DNA from: SHZI01 sp031395645
GTDB taxonomy: Bacteria; Pseudomonadota; Gammaproteobacteria; Steroidobacterales; GCA-2729495
DNA length: 24,500 nt
NCBI GenBank assembly: GCA_031395645.1
Contig: JANNJM010000104.1
Span: 1-24,500, forward strand
Direction of reading: 5' to 3'
The notes under the pieces are model-generated. The model did not search any database, was not told the origin of the DNA, and saw only the letters and a list, made by a program, of their open reading frames with translations. This document shows, in pieces, positions 13,698-21,117 of this stretch. The position numbers were made by a program, and so were the translations under genes. Position 1 is the stretch's first letter. Each line of letters starts with the position of its first letter.

Positions 13698-16019
13698 CTA
13701 GAAGCGATAGCGAAGGGTTGCTCCCACCTGTCGGCCTCGCGGCAGGCTGATGGCAAAGCCGCGCGGGCTTAAGGATGAGCCGGCGCAGACGGTGCCCGGC
13801 GGGGCGGTACCCGCCGTCACGAAGCTCGAGCAACTCGGCAAGGTTCCGGAACGTCGGTCGATGTAGCGTTGCACGTCCACGGGCGTGTCATCGTCGGCCA
13901 GGTTGGTGACCCACAACGACAGGTCGGCGTCGCGCCAGGCAAGCCCCGTCCGTAATCCGAGCAGCGCGCGGTTACCGGTTTCGATGAGGTTGTCTTCCTG
14001 GGCGTAGCGCGACGACTCGAAGCTCCAGTCGCCGCCCGCGAACCAAGTCAGCCGGTCACCCAGGGGCTGCCGGTGTTCCAGCTGGATCGAGGCCGTGTGC
14101 CTCGGCACCCGCGGCGTCTTCTGGCCCGCGACGTTGCCGAGTGTTTGCAGGTCGGCATCGGTGCCGATGCCGCCCAGCAAGTCGGCTTCATCAACACTCA
14201 GATCCTCGCGAATCTCCGAGTCCGTCCAGGCGTAGGTGAGTGTGGTTAACCAGCGGTCAGTCAACTGTGCAGAGGTCTCGAATTCGAGTCCTGAGACGGC
14301 GGTCCGCCCGACGTTGTCCAGCAGCGTGGCGGTTGTGCCAGTGCCCAGGTCGACGATGGTGGTGGCCTGCTGGTCCCGGACGTCCAGGTGGTAGGCCGCG
14401 AGCGCGTACCGGCCGCGCCCGTCGGCATAATTGCCGCGCAGGCCGAGCTCGTAGTTCCAGACCACGGCCTCGTCAACGGCCCGGTAACTCTCGTCCGGCA
14501 CCGGGTCATTGAAGGTGCCGGGAACCTGGCCACGGGCGATGTTGAGATAGGGCATGAGCGTGCGGGTGGCCTTCCAGGCGAGCGTCATGCGGGGTGACCA
14601 GCTGCGGAAAGTCCTGGCAAATACTCCAGGGGTACCGGCCTGGCCCACGTTGGGGACGGTCGCCACCTGCACCGCATCCGCGGCGTATCGAAGCTCGAGG
14701 CTGGCCAGGAGATGGTCGGCAAGGTCCGCCTCGAGTGCGCCGAACACGGCCTGGTTCTCCACGTCCTGGAGCGTCAACGTGCCGAAGTTGGGCAACACCG
14801 TGATGTTCCCGTCGGGAGCGACGACGACGCGGTTCTCCGCCTGCTCATCCAGGCTGCCCCGGTAGAAGTACAGGCCGGCAACCCAACGCAGGGAAGCGTC
14901 GCGCGGCGACGTCAGGCGCAACTCCTGGGAGAAGTCACGCTGCGAGAGCTTGTCCCTTTGCAGGAAGGATCCCGGCTGCACCGAAACCGGGTCGTAAGCC
15001 GCGTACGAGGCGTCGAAACCCCGCTGGATCTCGTCGCTGACCGCACCGGTGAGGCTGCTGAGAGTCCATGCCCCGGGTAGCTCCCAGGCGACATTCAGCG
15101 AACCCAGCACGCGATCCAGTTCGAAGCCCGCACCGCCGGCGGCCTCGAGCGCGTCGGTGTAGAGGGTCACGGTCTCCGAATGCTGCGCGCGACCGACGTA
15201 GTACTCCCGTGCCCGGGGCGCATCAGGTAGCCGGAAGCAGCAGTTGTTGGCGCTGCGCGGCTGGAGCCACGTCGCGAAATGCTCGTCGTCGGTCTCCTGC
15301 AGGGCAATGCGGAGGCCCAGCGTCAGGCTGTCGGTCGGTGTTGCCACCAGTTTCAGGCTTAAGTCGCGCGATTCCTCGCCGCCCACGGTGCTGCCGTCCC
15401 GCGTGTTCTGGTATTCGCCGCCATAGGTGTCGATGCCACCGCTGACGAGGAAACGCAGCCGCTCGCCCGCCAGGGGCCCGCCGAACCAGCCGCTGGCCCG
15501 CTGCGTGCTGTGCTCCGCAGCGGTCGCTTCCAGGGCGCCGGCAAGTTCCTCACCCGGGCTGCGCGTGACGTAGTTGATGGCGCCGGCAAAGGTGGCGCGC
15601 CCCCACTGGGCCGACTGGGGGCCGCGCAGGATCTCGACCCGCTCGAGGTCGTGCAGGCGGGTCGACTGGCTGGAGCCGCCCAGGTAAACCCCGTCGACGA
15701 AGGTTGCGGCCACCGTGGAGTTGGCGATGCCGTTGCGAATCTGGGTCAGCCCCCGCACCGTCGGCCGGTTGGAGTTCGGTCCGCGGCCGGCCGCCGAGTT
15801 GAAGGAAAAGCCCGGCGTGAAGCGGGCCAGGTCGTCCAGGGAGGTGGCGCCGAGGCTGCCAATACGATCTGCGCCGAATGCAGTCACCGCGACCGGGACG
15901 CTTTCCAGCGGTTCCTCGATTCGGCGTGCGGTGACGATGATTTCCGGAAGGAACGAGGTTGTGCCACCACTCTCCGCTGCCATCACCAGCGCCAGCGCTG
16001 CGCCACCGAGCAAAACCAT
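13698..16019 (-). CDS. TonB-dependent receptor upstream of nirS
   Basis: The 773-residue receptor starts at ATG 16019 with GAGGAG seven bases upstream. It has a short signal peptide (about 1-15), a TonB box (PEIIVTARR, 25-33), a plug (TPGFSFNSAAGRGPNSNRP, then VRGL, FVDGVYLGGSS, VEILRGPQSAQWGRATFAGAINY) and a barrel ending RYRF with the normal terminal Phe. Adjacent cysteines (NNCCF) and a late Cys pair suggest disulphide-linked loops. It lies 114 nt upstream of nirS on the same strand, so cotranscription is plausible. Ligand unknown: a metal chelate or porphyrin-like compound would make sense next to a multi-heme enzyme, but that is inference. The opening looks short for this family and lacks an STN domain. 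Confidence 0.93.
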   Translation of the reverse strand: MVLLGGAALALVMAAESGGTTSFLPEIIVTARRIEEPLESVPVAVTAFGADRIGSLGATSLDDLARFTPGFSFNSAAGRGPNSNRPTVRGLTQIRNGIANSTVAATFVDGVYLGGSSQSTRLHDLERVEILRGPQSAQWGRATFAGAINYVTRSPGEELAGALEATAAEHSTQRASGWFGGPLAGERLRFLVSGGIDTYGGEYQNTRDGSTVGGEESRDLSLKLVATPTDSLTLGLRIALQETDDEHFATWLQPRSANNCCFRLPDAPRAREYYVGRAQHSETVTLYTDALEAAGGAGFELDRVLGSLNVAWELPGAWTLSSLTGAVSDEIQRGFDASYAAYDPVSVQPGSFLQRDKLSQRDFSQELRLTSPRDASLRWVAGLYFYRGSLDEQAENRVVVAPDGNITVLPNFGTLTLQDVENQAVFGALEADLADHLLASLELRYAADAVQVATVPNVGQAGTPGVFARTFRSWSPRMTLAWKATRTLMPYLNIARGQVPGTFNDPVPDESYRAVDEAVVWNYELGLRGNYADGRGRYALAAYHLDVRDQQATTIVDLGTGTTATLLDNVGRTAVSGLEFETSAQLTDRWLTTLTYAWTDSEIREDLSVDEADLLGGIGTDADLQTLGNVAGQKTPRVPRHTASIQLEHRQPLGDRLTWFAGGDWSFESSRYAQEDNLIETGNRALLGLRTGLAWRDADLSLWVTNLADDDTPVDVQRYIDRRSGTLPSCSSFVTAGTAPPGTVCAGSSLSPRGFAISLPRGRQVGATLRYRF

Positions 16020-16196
16020 GCCGTCGCTCCTCGCAAGAAGACTGGCAGCATCTGCGCATTGCGCCGACCGGCCTATGGGGGAAACCCGAACCGGACCCGG
16101 TGCAGCCCACCACAGCGTGGCTCACCTGGAGACTTCCAGTGGCATTCCCGGAAGCCTGTGGGAGCATCCGCCCACAATTGCCACGGGTGAGACGCC

Positions 16197-17180
16197 ATGA
16201 CCACCGCCGAAAAAAACACCTTCTTCGCCACCTACGACTGGGCCAAGACCTGGCAGGACCTGCCCTGGGCTCACGCCGAGCCCACCCTGTTCCTGGCCGA
16301 GATCTGCCAGCGCAGGCCGCCCGGCCGAGCGCTGGACATTGGCTGTGGCGCCGGCACGGACTCTGTGTATCTCGCGAAGCGCGGCTGGGACGTTACCGCG
16401 CTCGACTTCATGCCGAAGGCGCTGGAATACACCCAGAGCCGGGCCGCGGAGGCGGGCGTGTCGCTACGGACTGTCGAGGCGGACATCACCGAATGGGCGC
16501 CGCCTGCGCCCTTCGATCTGGTGCTCGACCACGGCCTGTTGCACAACGTGGACGCCGTCCGTTATCCGGCCTACCGGGAGTGCGTGCTGAAGACTATCGC
16601 AGACGACGGCGATTTCGTCCTGCTCCACTGGCATCCCCGCTACCCGGGTCAGCCCAGCGGCCGGATGGGGCCGTTGCGCGCCAGCCGGGAAGATATCCTG
16701 AAATTCTTTGCGCCCGAGCTGCAGGAACGCTTTTTCGCCCGGGAGGAGTTCGAGGACCTGCCCGACCTCGTCGGTGGTGGCATGTCCCAGGCTTATTACT
16801 GGTTCCGGCGCAATCGGGCGCATTCACGGCCACAAGAGCTGATCGACCAGGTGCGCGCAACTTTTAAACGCAACAAGGTCGACGTGGATGTTGCTCTGGC
16901 GGCAGCCGGCGACGGGGCCGTGAAGGCCAAGGTCGCGGCTCTGGATCTGCTGGCGCGGCTTGCGGGTCCGGGGCGCTTCGGCATCTCCTCAGTGCCGGTG
17001 AGTCCCGGAGACGCCGACCGCCTTCTCAAGTTGTGGGCAGAGCGCGCCGGCCAGAACCCGCGGGAAATTGCCAACCTGTTCACACTGTTCACGTCCAGCG
17101 AATTTGGTGACATTTGCGGTACGGCGCCGAAGTGCGGGCAGTGCGAAGTGCACATCTGCAAGCGCCTGCGCTACCGGTAG
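16197..17180 (+). CDS. SAM-dependent methyltransferase with C-terminal four-cysteine domain
   Basis: The protein is 327 residues; ATG 16197 is preceded by GGGTGAG. Residues 42-200 are a class I Rossmann methyltransferase: motif I LDIGCGAGTDSVYLA (46-60), acidic motif II (VTALDF), VEADITEW, and a motif IV-like DLVLDHGLLHNV. The closest type by eye is TPMT/TehB-like small-molecule methyltransferases. Residues about 215-327 are an unusual extension of helices ending in C307-x5-C313-x2-C316-x4-C321 (CGTAPKCGQCEVHIC). This resembles the [4Fe-4S] loop of endonuclease III (C-x6-C-x2-C-x5-C), each outer gap one residue shorter. It could bind an Fe-S cluster or zinc. The catalytic Lys/Asp region of endonuclease III was not recognised. 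The TAG stop is the start of a REP-like palindrome. Confidence 0.85.
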   Translation: MTTAEKNTFFATYDWAKTWQDLPWAHAEPTLFLAEICQRRPPGRALDIGCGAGTDSVYLAKRGWDVTALDFMPKALEYTQSRAAEAGVSLRTVEADITEWAPPAPFDLVLDHGLLHNVDAVRYPAYRECVLKTIADDGDFVLLHWHPRYPGQPSGRMGPLRASREDILKFFAPELQERFFAREEFEDLPDLVGGGMSQAYYWFRRNRAHSRPQELIDQVRATFKRNKVDVDVALAAAGDGAVKAKVAALDLLARLAGPGRFGISSVPVSPGDADRLLKLWAERAGQNPREIANLFTLFTSSEFGDICGTAPKCGQCEVHICKRLRYR

Positions 17181-17202
17181 GAGCGACTGAAGCCGCTCCT
17201 AC
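17177..17202. repeat. REP-like palindrome between convergent genes
   Basis: GTAGGAGCG-8 nt-CGCTCCTAC is a perfect 9-bp inverted repeat. The TAG stops of the plus-strand methyltransferase (17178-17180) and the minus-strand gene (17199-17201) both lie within its symmetric arms. Without a T tract it is not a standard terminator, but it could block read-through or protect the 3' ends of both RNAs. Confidence 0.85.
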
Positions 17203-17975
17203 GGGACTGCGGCAGCGACCTGGAGGCGAACGGCGGATAGTGCCGTTGCCTGTGCGCTGGCCACCTCGGCCGCTTCCAGGCGACCCAGCTCGCGGTAGCG
17301 CAGGCTGAGTTGCTGCCAGGCCTCTGCGGCGCCCCAGGCAGCCGCGTCTGAACCCGCCGCCACAGCCGCGGTGAACAGTCCGGCTGCCCGCTCAAGTTTC
17401 GTCAGCGCCAGCTCCCGGTCGCCGCCAACGAGGCGGGGCGTGGCCCAGTCGGCCAGCCCATCCTGCATGACGACCCAGGGATTGTTGGGCGCCAGGCCCC
17501 TGGCCAGAGCCATCTGCCGGCGCGCTTCAAGGCCGCGCGTGACGGTAGCCAGTACGCTATAGAGTGTGCTCATCCCGTAACAGGAACCCAGCAGGGCATG
17601 CGCTTCCGCATGGTCCGGCTCCTGGCGGACGACCGTGCGCAGTTCCGCAATACAGTCTTCCAGGTAGATCTGCGCCACCGCCCGGTTTGACGGGACGGTC
17701 AGCGCCTGGCGGAAGCGGGCATAGGCGGCGTAATAGGTCAGGCTGGTGGCATAATCCGGGCCGCGATCCGACGTGGTCGTCAGCCCCAGAAGAACCACTC
17801 GCGTCGCTTCAATGCTGGCCACGTCGCGTTCCGCATAGCCCCGTTCAATCCGGGCCCGGAGCTCGTCGGCACCTGGTTCTGCGCTGACAGTCCCCGACAG
17901 CAGGTTGCCGAAGATCACCACGAGTGATCCAGCCAGCCGCCTTCGGCGAACTGCAGTTGTGAGGCGATTTGCCAC
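17199..17975 (-). CDS. Exported protein with helical/TPR-like repeats
   Basis: The protein is 258 residues if started at GTG 17975. That choice gives a signal peptide (basic RRRR, hydrophobic LAGSLVVIFGNLLSG, then SAEP) and has a GGGGG stretch upstream; a second GTG at 18083 would add 36 residues without one. The mature part is helical with TPR-like spacing: YLEDCIAELRTVVRQEPDHAEAHALLGSCYG, then ARGLAPNNPWVVMQDGLADWA, and a final AWQQLSLRYRELGRLEAAEVA. Ala/Leu periodicity suggests three to five repeats forming a protein-interaction scaffold in the periplasm. I recognise no named family. It converges on the methyltransferase at a shared palindrome and diverges from the Rieske gene. Confidence 0.7.
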   Translation of the reverse strand: MANRLTTAVRRRRLAGSLVVIFGNLLSGTVSAEPGADELRARIERGYAERDVASIEATRVVLLGLTTTSDRGPDYATSLTYYAAYARFRQALTVPSNRAVAQIYLEDCIAELRTVVRQEPDHAEAHALLGSCYGMSTLYSVLATVTRGLEARRQMALARGLAPNNPWVVMQDGLADWATPRLVGGDRELALTKLERAAGLFTAAVAAGSDAAAWGAAEAWQQLSLRYRELGRLEAAEVASAQATALSAVRLQVAAAVP

Positions 17976-18188
17976 GGTTCTTTGCCCCCGCCAGTGGAGT
18001 AACAGTCGCCTTGCAGGGCGTGCGGCGCCCGCCAGGCTTTGCACTTGACAGGTTTTTCGTCCCGAAACCAGAAGTAGTTTCACGGACCTGCCGACGGGCG
18101 GATTTTGACTTCGGGCCCGGGCTCGCTTTCCCGGAACGCGCTAGCATTGGGGGGCGGGTCGCCCATCTGGTTTCTCTGGAGCACGAGT

Positions 18189-19337
18189 ATGTTCATCAAT
18201 TTTTGGTACCCCATTGGCCTCTCCTCCGAGATCACGGGGGAGAAACCCTTCCGGGCGCAGGTTTTTGGTCTGCCGTTCGTCGCGTTTCGTGACGAGGCAG
18301 GCGCCGCCCGTGTCGTGTCCGACACCTGCGTGCACCGTGGCGCCGCCCTGCACAAAGGTTCGATCAAGGGCGGCAACGTCGTGTGCCCCTATCACGGCTG
18401 GGCTTACGGCGGTGACGGGAAGTGCACCCGGGTGCCGTCGCTGGGCGACGACGGAAAAATTCCCGCCCGGGCCAAGATCGACGCCTATCCGGTGCAGGAG
18501 CGCTACGGCATGGTGTTCGCGTTCCTGGGCGATCTGCCCGAGGCCGAACGGCCCCCGTTATACGACGTGCCCGAGTACGGGCAGCCGGCCTGGAAGAGCC
18601 AGACCTACGTCCTGAACCTCGGCGCGTACTACCAGCGCTCCATGGAAAACGGCATGGACCCCATTCACAACGAATTCGTGCACCCTCTGCAGGGCACGCC
18701 CAAGATGTCGGCAGAACTCCAGCGCAACCAGACGCCGATGGAAGACATCCCCTGGGGCAGCAAGTTCTACCTTCCCTTCGGCGAGAAACAGGCGAACACC
18801 ACGCTCGCGGCCGACCGGCAGGGCAGTCGCACCGGAGCTGCCGGTTCCTGGTACCAGGGCCCGAACCAGCTGGTGACCTGGATCGACCTGACCGCGACCA
18901 ATTCCTTCCATCAGTACCTGTTCGAGCAGCCCATCGACGAAAACCACACCCGGATCTATTTCCTCAACCTTCGCAACTGGCTGATGGAAGACAAGCACGA
19001 CCAGCGGGTCGAGGAACTCACACTGCGGATCGTCAACGAGGACATTGCCCTCCTCGAGAACCTGAATCCAGTGCGCACTCCCGACACCAACAACAAGGAA
19101 ATCCTCCTGCCCAGCGATCACGCGGTCTTCCGCTATCGGGAGCACTGCAAGGAATGGGAAAACCGCGGTTGGCGCATCGACATGAAGGCGCTGCGCGGCA
19201 AGCAGGGGGACGTGGCTTTTGCGGTGCCGTGCCCGGCCCGCCGGGAATCCGGTAACTGGGTACTGGATACGGTGCCCCTGATGCCCGGCCGGACGAGCGC
19301 CAGCGCTACAGCTTCGCCAGCGATACGTTCGGCCTGA
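18189..19337 (+). CDS. Rieske non-heme iron oxygenase, alpha subunit-like
   Basis: The protein is 382 residues; ATG 18189 has GGAG about nine bases upstream. The N-terminal Rieske domain binds [2Fe-2S] through C47-x-H49 and C66-x2-H69 (CVHRGAALHKG...CPYHGWAYG). The catalytic domain has the mononuclear iron motif D157-x2-H160-x4-H165 (NGMDPIHNEFVHP); a later acidic stretch (NEDIALLEN) probably gives the third ligand. This is the single-polypeptide ring-hydroxylating or demethylating oxygenase type, which takes electrons from a separate reductase. No reductase or ferredoxin gene is in the window and the substrate is unknown. The last 20 or so residues are low-complexity Ser/Ala and overlap the 3' end of the convergent PilZ gene by 32 nt, so the C-terminus may be extended or altered. 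Confidence 0.92.
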   Translation: MFINFWYPIGLSSEITGEKPFRAQVFGLPFVAFRDEAGAARVVSDTCVHRGAALHKGSIKGGNVVCPYHGWAYGGDGKCTRVPSLGDDGKIPARAKIDAYPVQERYGMVFAFLGDLPEAERPPLYDVPEYGQPAWKSQTYVLNLGAYYQRSMENGMDPIHNEFVHPLQGTPKMSAELQRNQTPMEDIPWGSKFYLPFGEKQANTTLAADRQGSRTGAAGSWYQGPNQLVTWIDLTATNSFHQYLFEQPIDENHTRIYFLNLRNWLMEDKHDQRVEELTLRIVNEDIALLENLNPVRTPDTNNKEILLPSDHAVFRYREHCKEWENRGWRIDMKALRGKQGDVAFAVPCPARRESGNWVLDTVPLMPGRTSASATASPAIRSA

Positions 19338-19605
19338 CCTCATCGAAGGCCAGGCCGACGCCATTCTCCCCGACACGGGTGACCATTGCTTTGCAGGTCA
19401 GAAGTTTGCCGCCGGTGACACCGCTCGGCGGCGTCACTTCGATTCTGACCAGCGCGTAGAGAGGGAATGCATCGGGTGGCCCTTCGATGTAAGCACCGCT
19501 GATGCTCACGTCAACCAGGCGCGCGACCACCGACCCGCCCCAGCCGCGGCGTCGGACGAGCACGGTCCGATTCAGTTTTCGACGCACGCCGCAGCGATGC
19601 TCCAT
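19306..19605 (-). CDS. PilZ domain protein
   Basis: This 99-residue single-domain PilZ protein is a likely cyclic-di-GMP receptor. Both binding motifs are intact: RxxxR in RRKLNR (residues 9-13) and DxSxxG in DVSISG (32-37). The remainder is the expected small beta-barrel (ALVRIEVTPP, KAMVTRVGENGVGLAFDEV). ATG 19605 is preceded by AGGGAC. It stands alone and overlaps the convergent Rieske gene by 32 nt. Partners cannot be inferred, because no diguanylate cyclase, phosphodiesterase, pilus or cellulose genes are nearby. Confidence 0.9.
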   Translation of the reverse strand: MEHRCGVRRKLNRTVLVRRRGWGGSVVARLVDVSISGAYIEGPPDAFPLYALVRIEVTPPSGVTGGKLLTCKAMVTRVGENGVGLAFDEVRPNVSLAKL

Positions 19606-19648
19606 GCCCGACTGTCCCTGACTGGTGCGGAGTTCTTCTCCCGTGCTG

Positions 19649-19681
19649 TCAGGTTACTGGCACCTTTCGTGCCAGTCTGAC
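19649..19681. other. Hairpin in the 351-nt gap before the HU-like gene
   Basis: ACTGGCAC-5 nt-GTGCCAGT (19656-19663 with 19669-19676) is a perfect 8-bp stem, extended by GTCAG/CTGAC with a 3-nt bulge. No T tract follows on either strand. It lies upstream of both divergent genes (PilZ and HU-like) and could be an operator or an RNA hairpin. The rest of 19606-19956 holds a promoter-like pair near the HU-like gene and no coding sequence I can support. Confidence 0.35.
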
Positions 19682-19859
19682 GGCCGGTCCCAGGGGCTGG
19701 AAATACAGGGATTTCCATCGGTTTCCCCGATTCCGGATGATCCGTAGGTGGGCAACGCGGCTGGTCGGCGTGCCGACTTGGTGCAACTGCCGGCTCGATT
19801 TGCCTGCCAGAAAAGGGTCCGGCAGTACAAGGCATCTCTGCGGTCGCTGAAATAAAGGC

Positions 19860-19888
19860 TTGCAGCCAGCATCGCCGCGCACTATGTT
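19860..19888 (+). promoter_or_regulatory. Possible sigma70 promoter of the HU-like gene
   Basis: TTGCAG (19860-19865) and TATGTT (19883-19888) are separated by 17 nt, giving a leader of about 60 nt before ATG 19957. The -35 box matches only three of six consensus bases. Confidence 0.35.
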
Positions 19889-19956
19889 TCTGCGCCGGTA
19901 CCAGCAATTTTGCTGCGAGCCGCGGCTAATTCGTCAACACGAGGGAGTTTTCAAGC

Positions 19957-20268
19957 ATGGCCAAGAACGGTGGCGCGCCGACCAAGTCAGATATCCTGAA
20001 TCACATCGTCAAGGAAACCGGGCTGTCCCGGAAGGACTCGAGTGCAGTGCTGGATGCCGTGAGCGGCATCATTCGCAAGAGCCTCCGTAGCAGCGGCCTC
20101 TTCACGCTGCCAGGTCTGCTGAAGCTCAAGGTCGTCAAGAAGCCTGCTACGAAAGAGCGGGAAGGCACCAACCCCTTTACCGGCGAAAAGATGACCTTCA
20201 AGGCCAAGCCGGCCTCCAAGAAGGTCCGCGTACTGCCCCTGAAGGGGCTGAAGGCCATGGTCAACTAA
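19957..20268 (+). CDS. HU-family (DNABII) DNA-binding protein
   Basis: The protein is 103 residues; ATG 19957 has GAGGGAG nine bases upstream. The N-terminal half is the helical dimerisation part (TKSDILNHIVKETGLSRKDSSAVLDAVSGII), followed by FTLPGLLKLKVVKKPA and the DNA-contacting arm with NPFTGEKMTF, whose proline intercalates in HU/IHF-type proteins. A Lys-rich C-terminus follows (KPASKKVRVLPLKGLK). The NPFTGE arm and longer N-terminus differ from classic HupA/HupB and match a side branch of the DNABII family in environmental bacteria. It probably bends and compacts DNA as a dimer. The gene is monocistronic, with its own promoter-like boxes and a strong terminator 67 nt downstream. Confidence 0.92.
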   Translation: MAKNGGAPTKSDILNHIVKETGLSRKDSSAVLDAVSGIIRKSLRSSGLFTLPGLLKLKVVKKPATKEREGTNPFTGEKMTFKAKPASKKVRVLPLKGLKAMVN

Positions 20269-20334
20269 GACTGCGGCGAACTAGCTTCCGTCGGCCCTGT
20301 ACCGACTATGTGCCGACTATTTGCAGACTTTTGG

Positions 20335-20374
20335 GGCCCGGGGTGGCAATAGCCGCCCCGGGCCTTTTATTTTC
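20335..20374 (+). terminator. Intrinsic terminator of the HU-like gene
   Basis: A 13-bp stem with one T-G wobble (20335-20347 with 20352-20364, loop AATA) is followed by TTTTATTTT. It lies between convergent genes; on the minus strand only C and A residues follow the stem, so it acts mainly on the plus strand. Confidence 0.92.
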
Positions 20375-20378
20375 GCCA

Positions 20379-21101
20379 CTAGATGAGCGTGTGAAAGACT
20401 TTCTGCACGTCCTCGTCCTGCTCCAGCTTGTCGATGAGCTCCAGTACCTCCCGGGCCTTGTCCTCAGGCAATTCCATCGGCGTTCCGCAGATGTACTCCT
20501 GTTCTGCGGACAGCGGCGTGAGACCCCGGTCTTCCAGGCCCTTCTGCAGCTGGCCGAAGGCCGCGAAGGCGCAGCGGATTACCAGTTGAGGCTCGCCTTT
20601 TTCACCCGTGCTCTCGCCCATTTCATCCAGTCCGTGGTCAATCAGGTACAGTTCGAGATCGTCCTGATCGATCCCTGACGGGTCGAGCCTGAAGACGCCC
20701 ATGCGCTGAAACATGAAGCTGACGCTGCCTGAAGTGGCAAAATTACCGCCGTTCTTGTTGAAGGCGTTGCGCACGTTGCCGACGGTTCGGGTCGGATTGT
20801 CGGTGGCGGTCTGGACCAGCACGGCCACGCCGTGGGGCGCGTACCCCTCGTAGATGACCTCCTCGTAGTTCGCCACGTCCTTGCCCGAGGCGCGCTTGAT
20901 GGCTGCCTCTACCTTGTCCTTCGGCATGTTGACGGAGCGCGCATTCTGGATAACCCGGCGTAATGTAGGGTTGTTGTCGGGGTCGGGTCCGGCGGCCTTG
21001 ACCGCTATGGTGATGTCCTTGCCGATCCGCGTGAACTGCTTTGCCATGCGGTTCCAGCGGGCGAACATGACGTGCTTTCTGGTTTCGAATATGCGACCCA
21101 T
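20379..21101 (-). CDS. yebC: YebC/PmpR/TACO1-family protein
   Basis: The protein is 240 residues. The three-domain YebC family has been described both as a transcription regulator and as a factor relieving ribosome stalling at proline runs. Seen here are FTRIGKDITIAVKAAGPDPDNNPTLRRVIQNARSVNMPKDKVEAAIKRASG, YEGYAPHGVAVLVQTATDNPTRTVGNVR and a NKNGGNFATSGSVSFMF core. The opening MGRIFETRKHVMFARWNRMAKQF differs from the MAGHSKWANIKHRK opening of the usual gammaproteobacterial protein and recalls Bacteroidetes-type members. The gene is not next to ruvC. The ATG at 21101 has no Shine-Dalgarno and lies only 16 bp from the divergent rlmJ start. Confidence 0.93.
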   Translation of the reverse strand: MGRIFETRKHVMFARWNRMAKQFTRIGKDITIAVKAAGPDPDNNPTLRRVIQNARSVNMPKDKVEAAIKRASGKDVANYEEVIYEGYAPHGVAVLVQTATDNPTRTVGNVRNAFNKNGGNFATSGSVSFMFQRMGVFRLDPSGIDQDDLELYLIDHGLDEMGESTGEKGEPQLVIRCAFAAFGQLQKGLEDRGLTPLSAEQEYICGTPMELPEDKAREVLELIDKLEQDEDVQKVFHTLI

Positions 21102-21117
21102 GGGTTAATTGTCTCAG

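Noticed and set aside
19260..19337. Frameshift at the 3' end of the Rieske gene
   Set aside because: The tail is low complexity and another frame stays open, but no conserved block could be recognised in that frame, so a frameshift is not supported.
20268..20335. Short direct repeats (CCGACTAT twice) after the HU-like gene
   Set aside because: Two 8-mers 13 nt apart are too little to call a functional repeat.
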